Shown in pieces: positions 47,801 through 55,835 of a DNA stretch of 64,000 nucleotides. The first letter of the stretch is position 1, and each line of letters opens with the position of its first letter. The DNA comes from Catalinimonas niigatensis (GTDB lineage Bacteria; Bacteroidota; Bacteroidia; Cytophagales; Cyclobacteriaceae). The translations under genes were made by a program, and so were the position numbers. The notes under the pieces were generated by a model. That model made no database searches, was not told the origin of the DNA, and saw only the letters and a list, made by a program, of their open reading frames with translations. The stretch is taken from positions 744,001 through 808,000 of the forward strand of contig NZ_CP119422.1 in NCBI RefSeq assembly GCF_030506285.1. Direction: 5' to 3'.

Positions 47801-48489
47801 AAGGCAGTGTCATAGAGATCATAGCAGCAGGTAATATGGGAGATGAAATTATGGGACTCAGCATCGGCAGCCAGCAGGCCACCCAGTGGACAGTGGGCAG
47901 CGGGGCCAAGGATGGACAGTTCCATAGCTTTGTCTATGAGCATGACCAGATTATCTCTGATGTCTCTTCCCTGCAAATCCATTTCAAAGGTGGACATAGT
48001 GGGGCTAGTGACCTCAGGGTAGATAAGCTTATCCTGGATGGGAAGGTCTTTGAAACCGAAGCTAACGATACTTACAGCACCGGTACCTGGGAGAGCGGTA
48101 ACACCATTCTGCCCGGATACAAGCAAAGTGAATGGCTCCATGCCTTGGGGTACTTCCAGTACAAACTCGGGGCTGAAACAAGTACAGCGCGTATTCTTTC
48201 CAGCACTGATCATGTAGAAGGCCTCAACTATAGTTCATTCAATATTTTTCCAAATCCTATCGTAAACGAATTTTCTTTAACAGTTCCTGAATATGTAGAT
48301 GTAGACAACATACAAATTTATAATCTTTATGGAGTCTTGGTTTACAGTAAAGATTTTTCACAAAGCAGTAATGTTTTTCAGATAGACATCTCAAATTACA
48401 ATCTCCCAGAAGGAAGATACGCACTGGTTGTCATTCTGAAAGATGGTACTACCAAGAAATTCAATATACTCAAGAAAGAGCCTATGTAA
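44854..48489 (+). CDS. Large secreted repeat protein with CBM-like and Ig-like domains and a T9SS sorting domain
   Basis: 1211 residues. A hydrophobic stretch at about 41-62 (LYSLLILILSFFLISNLPSYG) is the likely signal, with an unusually long 40-residue lead; the real start may be later. Domains: a malectin-like fold (about 85-185), one Ig-like domain (about 190-285), a Pro/Ser/Glu linker, then four copies of a calcium-dependent xylan-binding CBM36/60-like domain (from residues 303, 530, 757 and 984; GNMGDEIMGLSIG ... SEWLHALGYFQY) alternating with three Ig-like domains, and a type IX secretion C-terminal domain (FNIFPNPIVNEFSLTV ... KKFNILKK). The sugar-binding calls come from motif resemblance only. 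Likely an adhesin or glycan-binding surface protein. Confidence 0.82.
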   Translation: MDMRREFTKSKRFDKAFILERIVYIYYSCISYQKNTNNLKKLYSLLILILSFFLISNLPSYGYNYNYKKNEEMRIMHKDANSSLVILNVSSQTYNIPLVNGEYQIQFIFLNQLNSTQSTANISVEGKVLVQGLGSYIIDKKAPSFSITKSVEVKDGGLTIAYSSSLENVQQAVFLKYGKGDYSSEPSPMPNQQPVVSLSMQQTEYELGKEMILSASAKDVDGKVDRVLFYANRNKIGEIATLGKETMTFSWKPSSSGEYLLYAKAIDNEGAESISEEVKVLVSSPTPSPSPEPEPSPSPTPTGSVIEIIAAGNMGDEIMGLSIGSQQATQWTVGSGAKDGQFHSFVYEHDQIISDVSSLQIHFKGGHSGASDLRVDKLILDGNVFETEANDTYSTGTWESGNTILPGYKQSEWLHALGYFQYKLGAHPAPVPNQLPVVSLVLDQLQYEEGQPILLKAVASDEDGTVTQLDFLVNGNKVHTLAPVQDTVSFVWQQATAGTYIIQAVATDNEGEEASADAVEVIVELPQPKGSVIEIIAAGNMGDEIMGLSIGSQQATQWTVGSGAKDGQFHSFVYEHDQIISDVSSLQIHFKGGHSGASDLRVDKLILDGKVFETEANDTYSTGTWESGNTILPGYKQSEWLHALGYFQYKLGAHPAPVPNQLPVVSLVLDQLQYEEGQPILLKAVASDEDGTVTQLDFLVNGNKVHTLAPVQDTVSFVWQQATAGTYIIQAVATDNEGEEASADAVEVIVELPQPKGSVIEIIAAGNMGDEIMGLSIGSQQATQWTVGSGAKDGQFHSFVYEHDQIISDVSSLQIHFKGGHSGASDLRVDKLILDGNVFETEANDTYSTGTWESGNTILPGYKQSEWLHALGYFQYKLGAHPAPVPNQLPVVSLVLDQLQYEEGQPILLKAVASDEDGTVTQLDFLVNGNKVHTLAPVQDTVSFVWQQATAGTYIIQAVATDNEGEEASADAVEVIVELPQPKGSVIEIIAAGNMGDEIMGLSIGSQQATQWTVGSGAKDGQFHSFVYEHDQIISDVSSLQIHFKGGHSGASDLRVDKLILDGKVFETEANDTYSTGTWESGNTILPGYKQSEWLHALGYFQYKLGAETSTARILSSTDHVEGLNYSSFNIFPNPIVNEFSLTVPEYVDVDNIQIYNLYGVLVYSKDFSQSSNVFQIDISNYNLPEGRYALVVILKDGTTKKFNILKKEPM
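45760..48174 (+). repeat. 681-bp tandem repeats in A-B-A-B order
   Basis: Three full units of exactly 681 bp (45760-46440, 46441-47121, 47122-47802) and a fourth of 372 bp that ends after the CBM-like domain (47803-48174). All are nearly identical. Units 1 and 3 share GCC, AGA and AAT at three informative codons where units 2 and 4 have GCT, AGG and AAG (Asn to Lys in DGNVFETE / DGKVFETE). Unit 4 also has one private silent change. The pattern says a two-unit block of 1362 bp was duplicated. Confidence 0.92.
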
Positions 48490-48540
48490 AATACATCAAT
48501 GTATCGGTTGTTATTTTGGCAGATTGTAGCTGAATAAATA

Positions 48541-48577
48541 AAAAAGGTCCGAGGCATAAAACTCGGGCCTTTTTTTA
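48541..48577 (+). terminator. Terminator of the surface protein gene
   Basis: AAAAAGGTCCGAG pairs with CTCGGGCCTTTTT (one G-T) around a nine-base loop, followed by more T; 52 bp after the stop. The rest of the 354-bp gap to 48843 shows nothing clear. Confidence 0.85.
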
Positions 48578-48843
48578 TTTTCCTCTAAAAAAACTTTGGA
48601 TATTGTTTAAGACCTTTAGTGTAAATTTTTTCTTGTGGGCAAAGCTCTGGATCTCTGAACAAAACTATTTTCTTATTAAACAAACGCCTCCTGGATAATT
48701 TTCATAGTCCAAACCAATTTGACAAACTCTTATCTGCAAAGAAAATAAGCATATGATAGGATTTCTCACCAATTCAAGTGATCAAGGTTTTCAAAGTGGA
48801 TCAAGAAGAAAACTTCTCCCATTGATCTTTTTTTACAAAATAT

Positions 48844-49452
48844 TTATGCTTTCTTAAGCAACTTTTCCTCCAATGGTTTTGTGATTTTGAACATTGCTTT
48901 CGTGCCAAACAAAGGGTCTGGATTATACAGTGCCTGAAACCAACTCAAGCTACTTGCAAAGCAGGTCCAAAGCGTTAAAGGTATATAAGTAATGGCCAGT
49001 TTCTTGTCCGTGCTTTGTGCTGCTAATTTTAAGCTTCGTGTAGCAATAATAGCATCACCCTGCGTCCAGATCAGCGCAAGAATAGGGCTTTTGAGACGAA
49101 AATAGGCATATCCGAAAGTAATAAAATCCAGCCAATGGATGCCCTGCAAAGTAAGTAAAGAACGGCGGTAAGGAAAATGTTTGCGGGTATTAAGCAGGCG
49201 GCGTCCGCCCCAGACTAAAAAAATATTGTTCAATAGCCAGGCTGGACCAAATAGCCAGGCAGGCGGCGACCATTTTGGTTTAATTTCATCCTTGTACAGC
49301 TCTTTAGGTTCTTGCTTTGATGACACACTGGAAATCCTTCCTAGAACAGACACTCCAATTAGGAAAAACCCTGCCTGCCACCATGTGATAACAGGCGCAC
49401 GCTTACTTGTTTTATACTTCAAGTAATTCAGAATTAGCTTACTTTTTTTCAT
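48844..49452 (-). CDS. TspO/MBR-like membrane protein (divergent)
   Basis: A 202-residue protein with five likely membrane helices. The segment KPKWSPPAWLFGPAWLLNN matches the TspO/MBR motif (KPxWxPPxxxFGPxW), and the rest is Trp-rich. TspO proteins bind porphyrins or sterols in the outer or inner membrane; the divergence here keeps the exact role open. The ATG at 49452 (MKKSKLILNYLKYK) is the likeliest start; a further Met lies ten codons upstream. It is longer than typical TspO (about 160 residues). Confidence 0.7.
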   Translation of the reverse strand: MKKSKLILNYLKYKTSKRAPVITWWQAGFFLIGVSVLGRISSVSSKQEPKELYKDEIKPKWSPPAWLFGPAWLLNNIFLVWGGRRLLNTRKHFPYRRSLLTLQGIHWLDFITFGYAYFRLKSPILALIWTQGDAIIATRSLKLAAQSTDKKLAITYIPLTLWTCFASSLSWFQALYNPDPLFGTKAMFKITKPLEEKLLKKA

Positions 49453-49748
49453 AATCATTATATTTTGAGTTGAAAAAATCAATGATCAAATATCTAGTGT
49501 TAAAAAGCTTTATGACGAATTTTTGTTTTTAAATATGTTTGACTATTCTGATGCTGACTCTTTACGACATTTCAGTTAGCAACTGAATACTATGAGCTTG
49601 CTTGCCAACTTCATTTGCATAAGCTCAGTCTATACCAATACTAGCCTTCAGTAACAGCAGGCGGTATAAATCTAACTCGCACTTATCTATTGCTAAGTAA
49701 AAAATGATATCTTGTACAAATACCTATCATGCTACTAATATGTAAAAA

Positions 49749-51068
49749 ATGAGACACCTATTATTTTTTTTAATGATCTTGAGTAGTAGCTTTATTTCCT
49801 TCGCTCAGCAATTTGACCGGGTAAAAATGGACAGCCTGTTCAGGCTTATAGAAGAACATGAACAGGGGATGGGCAGTGTTTCTCTTTATCAGAACGGTGA
49901 GGAAGTGTACCATCGTGCTTTTGGTTTTGCTGATGCGGAAAACAACATCAGGGCTACTGAAAAGACCAGATACAGAATAGGATCAATCTCAAAGACCTTT
50001 ACCGCAACTCTCATCATGCAATTGGTGGAAGAGGGAAAACTCAGCCTGGATACTCCGCTGTATTCTTTCTTCCCGGAATTACCCAATGCAGACAAAATCA
50101 CCATAAAGCACCTGCTCCGGCACAGAAGCGGACTATATAATTTCACCAACAAGCCGGATTATCGAAACTGGATGGATCAACCCAAAACTCAAGAAGAGCT
50201 ACTGAACATCTTCCTGGAAAATGGAGCTGAGTTTGAACCCGGAGAAAAGTTTGCCTACTCCAATACCAATTATGTACTACTTTCTTTCATCGCAGAAAAA
50301 GTAGCGAATAAACCCTTTGCGGACATACTTCAAAGTCAGATCACTGAACCTTTACAACTTAAACATACCTATTTCGGGAAAAAAATTGATAGCAACAAAG
50401 AAGAAGCCCTATCCTATTACAAAATAGAAAAGTGGGAGGTCGCTACAGAAACAGACATGAGCATACCTATGGGAGCAGGAGGTATTGTTTCTACCCCTGC
50501 CGATCTGAATACCTTTCTTGTACATCTATTATCTGGCAAACTGGTGAGCCAATCGTCACTTGAACAGATGACAACCCTGATAGATGGCTATGGTCTTGGG
50601 CTCATACAAATGCCTTTTTATGAGAAGAAATCTTATGGACACAATGGAAGAATTGATGAATTTTATGCGATGTCCGGTTATTTTCCCGAAGAAAAATTTT
50701 CTATTGCTTACATTTCCAACGGTATAGGAATGCCTGTAAATGACATCATGATCGCTGCATTAAGTATTTATTTTGGAAAGGAATATGACTTTCCGGAATT
50801 TAAACCAGCTCTTACACTCAGCCCGGAATTGCTGGATCAGTATCTGGGCACTTATGGCAATGATAGCTTTCCGTTGAAAGTTACCATCAGCCGGGAAGAA
50901 AACACTTTGATTGGCCAAGCTACGGGACAAGCTTCCTTTAGGCTCGAAGCTATTGAAGAAAATGTGTTTCAATTTCAGCAAGCAGGTCTGGAACTGGAGT
51001 TTCTACCCGAAGAAAAGGTCATGATGCTCAGGCAAGCTGGTACAGTGCACCATTTGAAAAGGGAGTAA
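49749..51068 (+). CDS. Beta-lactamase-family serine hydrolase
   Basis: A 439-residue exported class C-like serine hydrolase (a signal peptide MRHLLFFLMILSSSFISFAQ is present). The catalytic motifs are SxxK in RIGSISKTFTATL, YxN in YSNTNYVLLSF, and HNG in SYGHNGRIDEF. A C-terminal lipocalin-like or DUF3471-like beta domain starts near residue 355. Family members include esterases, D-aminopeptidases and penicillin-binding-related enzymes, so the substrate is open. It stands alone. Confidence 0.9.
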   Translation: MRHLLFFLMILSSSFISFAQQFDRVKMDSLFRLIEEHEQGMGSVSLYQNGEEVYHRAFGFADAENNIRATEKTRYRIGSISKTFTATLIMQLVEEGKLSLDTPLYSFFPELPNADKITIKHLLRHRSGLYNFTNKPDYRNWMDQPKTQEELLNIFLENGAEFEPGEKFAYSNTNYVLLSFIAEKVANKPFADILQSQITEPLQLKHTYFGKKIDSNKEEALSYYKIEKWEVATETDMSIPMGAGGIVSTPADLNTFLVHLLSGKLVSQSSLEQMTTLIDGYGLGLIQMPFYEKKSYGHNGRIDEFYAMSGYFPEEKFSIAYISNGIGMPVNDIMIAALSIYFGKEYDFPEFKPALTLSPELLDQYLGTYGNDSFPLKVTISREENTLIGQATGQASFRLEAIEENVFQFQQAGLELEFLPEEKVMMLRQAGTVHHLKRE

Positions 51069-51212
51069 TTAGTGTCCATAGCTGTACAACACCGAACTAA
51101 TACTGTACGAATCAGGACATTTTTATGCATGAATCATATCACAGTATACTCATAATCAGCTATTTTTGACTTTGGTCGGACCTTTGCTAGTCTTATGCAA
51201 ACGAACAGCAAT

Positions 51213-51413
51213 ATGAGAACATTCATCGCACTTATCCTTTGGTGTATATTACTGGCCCTCTGCTGGCCCCTGGCTCTGGTCATGCTTTTTCTCTTCCCTC
51301 TTGTCTGGTTGATTCTGCTTCCATTCCGAATTGTGGGCCTTACTTTAGATGTTCTTTTCAATCTCATCAAAGCTATACTTCTCTTTCCCTTCCGGGTATT
51401 ACGAACAAATTAG
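51213..51413 (+). CDS. Small hydrophobic membrane protein (66 aa)
   Basis: MRTFIALILWCILLALCWPLALV begins a protein with two hydrophobic segments (about 3-30 and 34-58) and a basic end (PFRVLRTN). The Met at 51213 is preferred to the one six codons earlier because the first segment then starts directly. Small proteins of this pattern occur widely in Bacteroidota, function unknown. No strong ribosome site. Confidence 0.55.
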   Translation: MRTFIALILWCILLALCWPLALVMLFLFPLVWLILLPFRIVGLTLDVLFNLIKAILLFPFRVLRTN

Positions 51414-51567
51414 CAGGTTTATCTTTATTGAAGGACTGACAGAATCAGGCTATTTTTTTTATTGTTGCAGCAACTTTTTTTCTCCTCTAAAGTTATTGGC
51501 TGTGGTAGCATTGCGTCAGAATCCTCTGTTCATATTTCGCATTGAAATAGCCCAAAATACCAACATC

Positions 51568-52380
51568 ATGAAAACAGCCATAACCACATTCAACTTTGCT
51601 TTCCTGTTTCTTGTCATCTCTGCCTGCCAGCCTCCTACTAAGTCTGATAACACAGAAGATATAGCAGCAAGTACGCACAACAATGCAAATGCTCTGGACT
51701 GGAGCGGTAGCTATATAGGCACCCTTCCCTGTGCAGATTGTGCCGGTATTGAGACACGCCTTACCCTCCATGAAGATCTTTCATATCTTATCCAAACTAC
51801 CTATCTGGGTAAAGAGGATAATGCTTTTGAACAAGAGGGCTCTTTCAGTTGGAATGCTGATGGCAACACCATTACCCTCAGCAAGATGGTGGATGGCCCC
51901 CGTCAGTATTTTGTTGGTGAAAATACTTTAACACAACTGGATCAGGAGGGAAACAGAATTACAGGAGATTTAGCCCAAAAGTATGTACTTATAAAAACTA
52001 CTGCTTCCAAAGGAGAGGTATCTCTTGATAGGTCAATCACCGATACGCGTTGGAAACTAGTAGAACTCATGGGTCAGCAGGTGGATATCACTGTCAATAA
52101 CAAAGAGCCCTTTATCATGCTCAGTTCAGCTGACAAACGTGTGCAGGGCAACGGAGGATGCAATACCATCGCGGGGATTTATACTTTCAAAGAAGGGAAT
52201 CGTGTTACTTTCTCACAAATGATTTCTACCAGGATGGCTTGCCCGAATATGGAGATAGAATCTCAATTACTGAATGCTTTAGAAACCGCTGACAACTATA
52301 GTCTGAATGGCAATCAACTGACACTCAATAAAGCCAGAATGGCTCCGCTGGCCCGGTTTGAAGCCGTACTCTCAGAATAA
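51568..52380 (+). CDS. Lipoprotein with NlpE and META (HslJ) domains
   Basis: 270 residues from the ATG at 51568, which opens a lipoprotein signal (MKTAITTFNFAFLFLVISAC, lipobox ISAC). An NlpE N-terminal-like domain follows with the CxxC motif LPCADCAGIETRL (about 50-150), then a META/HslJ domain (TRWKLVELMGQQ, GNGGCNTIAGIYTF, STRMACPNMEIE). NlpE relates to copper and envelope stress, and HslJ to heat and antibiotic resistance. A combined NlpE-META lipoprotein is a known Bacteroidota layout. Longer upstream frames lack a signal. Confidence 0.9.
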   Translation: MKTAITTFNFAFLFLVISACQPPTKSDNTEDIAASTHNNANALDWSGSYIGTLPCADCAGIETRLTLHEDLSYLIQTTYLGKEDNAFEQEGSFSWNADGNTITLSKMVDGPRQYFVGENTLTQLDQEGNRITGDLAQKYVLIKTTASKGEVSLDRSITDTRWKLVELMGQQVDITVNNKEPFIMLSSADKRVQGNGGCNTIAGIYTFKEGNRVTFSQMISTRMACPNMEIESQLLNALETADNYSLNGNQLTLNKARMAPLARFEAVLSE

Positions 52381-52400
52381 AATGCTCTTTCATCTTTTAA

Positions 52401-53360
52401 TTGAAAAGTTTGAATTTAAATCAGGATTTCAACTATCAAACCCTTGAACTACCCGATGATTATGAGGGAAAAGTAACAGCAACGCTCATAGCAGCGCATG
52501 CCAACCAGGGAAAGCGCAGAAGTGTGCTGTATGTACATGGTTTTATTGACTACTTTTTTCATCCGCACATGGCAGCGCAGTTTTTAGCACATGGATACGA
52601 CTTCTATGCGCTGGAATTGAGAAAATACGGACGTGCCCTGATGGCGCACCAGCATCCCAATTACTGCCGTTCTATGGAAGAATATTTTCCTGAGATGACG
52701 CTGGCACTCCGGCAAATTTACCAGGAAAGCCAACATGCTATTATACTGATGGGGCACTCCACCGGAGGATTAAGCAGCAGTTTGTACATGAACGACGGAG
52801 CGGAAAAAAAGCTGGTCAATGCACTGGTGTTAAACTCTCCTTTTCTGGCACTTAATAAAAACGCACTATTACGTACATTCGCTGCTCCCCTTGCCAAAGT
52901 AGCTTCCAGCCTGTCGCCTTTTTCTAAATTAGACGGCGCCATTTCTCCAGTATATGGTCAGAGTGTCCATAAAAACCATCATGGCGAGTGGGATTTTAAC
53001 CTGGACTGGAAACCCATTGCAGGCTTTCCTGCCTACTTTGCCTGGACAAAGGCGGTATTAGAAGCACAGCTCCGCTTGAAAACACACTCAACCATTGAAG
53101 TCCCGGTCTTGGTCATGCATGCTTCCCGATCTTTTGTTCCCAAAGAATTCACCAGAGAAACGCTTACTGCCGATACCGTACTGAACGTGAAAGATATCGC
53201 TCGCATCGGACCCAAACTGGGCCGGCAGGTGACCATGCTACAGATCAAGGATGCCATGCATGATATTTTCCTGTCCAAAAAAGAAGTCAGAGAATATGCC
53301 TTTAAGGAAATGTTTCGCTGGCTGGATAAAGCAGTGTATACAAAGGCGGCATATACATAA
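52401..53360 (+). CDS. Alpha/beta hydrolase (monoglyceride lipase-like)
   Basis: A 319-residue cytoplasmic hydrolase. The nucleophile elbow is GHSTGG, with ILMGHSTGGLSSSLYMN around it; a cap region, AWTKAVLEAQLRLKTHSTIEVPVLVMHASRSFVP with the acid loop and MHDIFLS with the catalytic His complete the triad pattern. It resembles the serine aminopeptidase/lysophospholipase group. The start is TTG with no ribosome site seen; it lies 20 bp after the NlpE-META gene. Confidence 0.86.
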   Translation: MKSLNLNQDFNYQTLELPDDYEGKVTATLIAAHANQGKRRSVLYVHGFIDYFFHPHMAAQFLAHGYDFYALELRKYGRALMAHQHPNYCRSMEEYFPEMTLALRQIYQESQHAIILMGHSTGGLSSSLYMNDGAEKKLVNALVLNSPFLALNKNALLRTFAAPLAKVASSLSPFSKLDGAISPVYGQSVHKNHHGEWDFNLDWKPIAGFPAYFAWTKAVLEAQLRLKTHSTIEVPVLVMHASRSFVPKEFTRETLTADTVLNVKDIARIGPKLGRQVTMLQIKDAMHDIFLSKKEVREYAFKEMFRWLDKAVYTKAAYT

Positions 53361-53446
53361 ATACAAAATCTATTATCCCTGCTGACATAAGGTTGTCAGT
53401 CTCACGGCTTTCTTTGTATGATCTTAAAAAAAATACACATGATAGC

Positions 53447-54070
53447 ATGGAAAAGATTGATCTCACCAAACAATACAAAGCCTATTATACCGCCAAGCTT
53501 CAGCCGGAATTGGTAGAGGTAGCACCTGCACAATTCCTTTCAATCACCGGAAAAGGAGACCCTTCTTCCACCACGTTCGCAGAAGATATACAGGCGCTTT
53601 ATACCACGGCTTATGCGCTAAAATTTCACTACAAATCCAGAGAAAAAGATTTTGTGGTCGCTAAGCTGGAAGGCTTGTGGTGGTACGATGAGCAAGTGTA
53701 CCAAAACTTCAGTCTGGAACAAGCCCCTCTCCAAGTACCCAGAAGTGCCTGGGAATACCGGCTATTGATCCGTATGCCTGACTTTGTAGGAGAAGAAGAA
53801 GTCAGGCTGGCGTTTCAGCAAGTGATTTCTAAAAAACAGCTTGCCCTGGCTGAAGGAGTTACACTTTACCCCATGTCTGAAGGCAAGGTAGTACAAATGC
53901 TGCATACAGGTCCTTTTGATCAGGAAGTACGCACTTTACTGAAAATGCAGGACTTTATCGCTGCTCATCAGTTTCAACGCAACGGACTTCATCATGAAAT
54001 CTACCTCTCCGACTTCCGTAAAACGCCTCCCGAAAAACTGAAAACCATTCTGAGAGAGCCCGTTAGATAG
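53447..54070 (+). CDS. GyrI-like small-molecule-binding domain protein
   Basis: 207 residues. The ATG at 53447 (MEKIDLTKQYKAYY) is favoured over an earlier ATG, since the family starts there. The AraC effector-binding/GyrI-like fold (SOUL-like) is seen in PAQFLSITGKGDPSST, GLWWYDE, and EGKVVQMLHTGPFDQE. No DNA-binding domain is present, so it is a stand-alone ligand-binding protein. It follows the hydrolase by 86 bp. Confidence 0.85.
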   Translation: MEKIDLTKQYKAYYTAKLQPELVEVAPAQFLSITGKGDPSSTTFAEDIQALYTTAYALKFHYKSREKDFVVAKLEGLWWYDEQVYQNFSLEQAPLQVPRSAWEYRLLIRMPDFVGEEEVRLAFQQVISKKQLALAEGVTLYPMSEGKVVQMLHTGPFDQEVRTLLKMQDFIAAHQFQRNGLHHEIYLSDFRKTPPEKLKTILREPVR

Positions 54071-54112
54071 CTGTCCTGTTGAATGTTTTATCATAAGTTC
54101 ATCATGGTTTTT

Positions 54113-55078
54113 TTATTTGCTATACCTCCATTTCCAATGCTTACCTGACTTCTCTGCTTTGCCTAGTCCCGGAAAATCAAAATGAAAAGCCTGTACATTC
54201 ATGTCTTCACTGTAGGCGAGTTCCAGCAGTTTTTTTCTGGAAGCTTTCGCTACTTCATGGTCCTGATCATAATTGGTTTGCCACTTCAGGTGTTCAATAT
54301 GGAGTGGGTGCAGAAAGGCATCTGAAATGTAAAGCAATTTGTCCTTGCCCGATATAATACTTAGCGCAACTTGTCCCGGCGTATGACCTGGAGTTTGGAT
54401 TGCCACAATACCCGGCAGAATCTCTTTCTCTTTCCCTTTGATCAACTCCAGTTGCTGATTTTTCAGCCCTGATACATGCTTCTCAATAAAGTAGCCGAAG
54501 AGAGGAGGCTGGTTGGCAGCCTTAGAAGAATGCCAGTAGTTCCATTCGTCTTCATGGACGATAAATTTTGCATTTGGAAAGTTAAGCTGTCCGGACTCGT
54601 TATAAATGCCACCAATGTGATCAGGATGAAAATGGGTAAGAATAACATGTGTGATCTCATTTTTATTCACACCTTCTTTTTCCAGTATCTCCATAAGGCT
54701 TCCCTGAAACTGATAGGTATGGCCTCTGAAGTTCAAAGGTTCTTTGGCATATCCAATCCCGGTATCTATCAGTATCTTTTCTTTTTCGTGTTCCAGCAAA
54801 AAGGCAATAAAGGGTGAAGGGATATGATCTGTTTTCTGGTGATACCTATGCAATTCTTCGTTTACTTCACCTTCTGTTGCGTTGATGAAGTAATCTTTAC
54901 CCTGATACTTGAACATCAGGTCTTTAAAGATGGTACACGCATATTGTCCGAGCTTAAAGCAGTAGGTGTCGTAATCCTTTATCTTAGCTTGAGTAATTGC
55001 AGAATTGAGCAGGGAAGGAGCAAAAGAAACAGAAAACACCTTTCCTCCTTTAATTTTTATGAATTCTCTTCTTTTCAT
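54113..55078 (-). CDS. MBL-fold metallo-hydrolase, probably exported
   Basis: 321 residues with a metallo-beta-lactamase fold: the zinc motif HFHPDHIGG near residue 150, a downstream His in TPGHTPGQVAL, and an Asp in ISDAFLHPLHIEH. The N-terminus starts MKRREFIKIKGGKVFS, a twin-arginine-like pattern with weak hydrophobicity. Members of this group act on lactones, glyoxalase-type thioesters or other esters, and the substrate cannot be told. Convergent with the GyrI-like gene. Confidence 0.87.
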   Translation of the reverse strand: MKRREFIKIKGGKVFSVSFAPSLLNSAITQAKIKDYDTYCFKLGQYACTIFKDLMFKYQGKDYFINATEGEVNEELHRYHQKTDHIPSPFIAFLLEHEKEKILIDTGIGYAKEPLNFRGHTYQFQGSLMEILEKEGVNKNEITHVILTHFHPDHIGGIYNESGQLNFPNAKFIVHEDEWNYWHSSKAANQPPLFGYFIEKHVSGLKNQQLELIKGKEKEILPGIVAIQTPGHTPGQVALSIISGKDKLLYISDAFLHPLHIEHLKWQTNYDQDHEVAKASRKKLLELAYSEDMNVQAFHFDFPGLGKAEKSGKHWKWRYSK

Positions 55079-55270
55079 CGCTACAATGATTGTGTGTGTG
55101 CCTTACTCAAACAAAGCTTTGTTGCATCATGAAGCCGAAACCTTCACAAAAAATCCAATCTCTTGGCCTGAATTAGGAGTAGGATTTACTCATTAGTACA
55201 GCCTATATTATTGACCCAAGAGGGATAGATGCTCGAAAGTTGATTTGGGAAAGTTTAGAAATGACTGCTT

Positions 55271-55322
55271 AAGGCTGCCTTTTCACATGCAGGTAATTTA
55301 AACAGAGAAGAAAGACAGCCTT
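55271..55322 (-). terminator. Hairpin after the SnoaL-like gene
   Basis: AAGGCTG (55271-55277) and CAGCCTT (55316-55322) pair perfectly, and a mismatch followed by further pairs (CTTT/AAAAG) extends the stem. It is located 28 bp after the minus-strand stop at 55350. No T-run follows, so the call is weak. Confidence 0.35.
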
Positions 55323-55349
55323 ATCTCAACGAAAACAGAAATCTGACAT

Positions 55350-55739
55350 TTAATGCCTGTCGGACTCAACAGGCATAGCCCCGATTTGCTGCATCAGAGC
55401 TACAGAGTCAGCCTGCATCCAGTGGTTCACGATTATATTGTCTGCCAGTTCATAAATGATGATACCGTCAACTTTGACTTTGCGTCCTGTAGGAGCCACT
55501 CCAAATAGTTCTCCTTTGTGTTCTGCTTCTGCAACAAAACGGACAGTTACCTTATTGCCCTCTGCGATGATATCCTGAGGAATAACTTGGTAATTAGGCA
55601 AACCGGCTTCAAAGATAACAATGTGAGCTTTCAGGTGCTGGTCGGCAACATATTTGTCAATGGTAATTTCAGATTTGTCTTGGCACATTGCATCAAAGTA
55701 CTCTTTGATAAACTTGCGGCTTTGTTCTGTGGTCATCAT
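55350..55739 (-). CDS. SnoaL-like ester cyclase-family protein
   Basis: A 129-residue NTF2-fold protein (TTEQSRKFIKEYFDAMCQDK, GLPNYQVIPQDIIAEGNKVTVRF, ELADNIIVNHWMQAD). SnoaL-like proteins range from polyketide cyclases to proteins of unknown role; no substrate can be told. A good ribosome site, AAGGAGG, precedes the ATG by 8 bp. It is near the MBL-fold and AraC genes but in no clear operon. Confidence 0.85.
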   Translation of the reverse strand: MMTTEQSRKFIKEYFDAMCQDKSEITIDKYVADQHLKAHIVIFEAGLPNYQVIPQDIIAEGNKVTVRFVAEAEHKGELFGVAPTGRKVKVDGIIIYELADNIIVNHWMQADSVALMQQIGAMPVESDRH

Positions 55740-55835
55740 AGTGTGTTCCTCCTTATAGTTTAGTTGATAAATGAATAATATGACCTAAAGCTAATTTTGA
55801 ATCTGTAATAAGTATTGTAAAAAAGAGACATGAAC

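Noticed and set aside
45721-48213. An 830-codon open frame antisense to the surface protein
   Set aside because: The repeat unit is 681 bp, a multiple of three, so one open antisense frame of 227 codons repeats itself; composition (Cys/His-rich, no motif) shows no sign of a protein family. It mirrors the sense repeats.
55195-55273. A coding-like tail (ISTAYIIDPRGIDARKL) between the MBL and SnoaL genes
   Set aside because: It has 27 codons after an in-frame stop and no start; possibly a gene remnant but not supportable.
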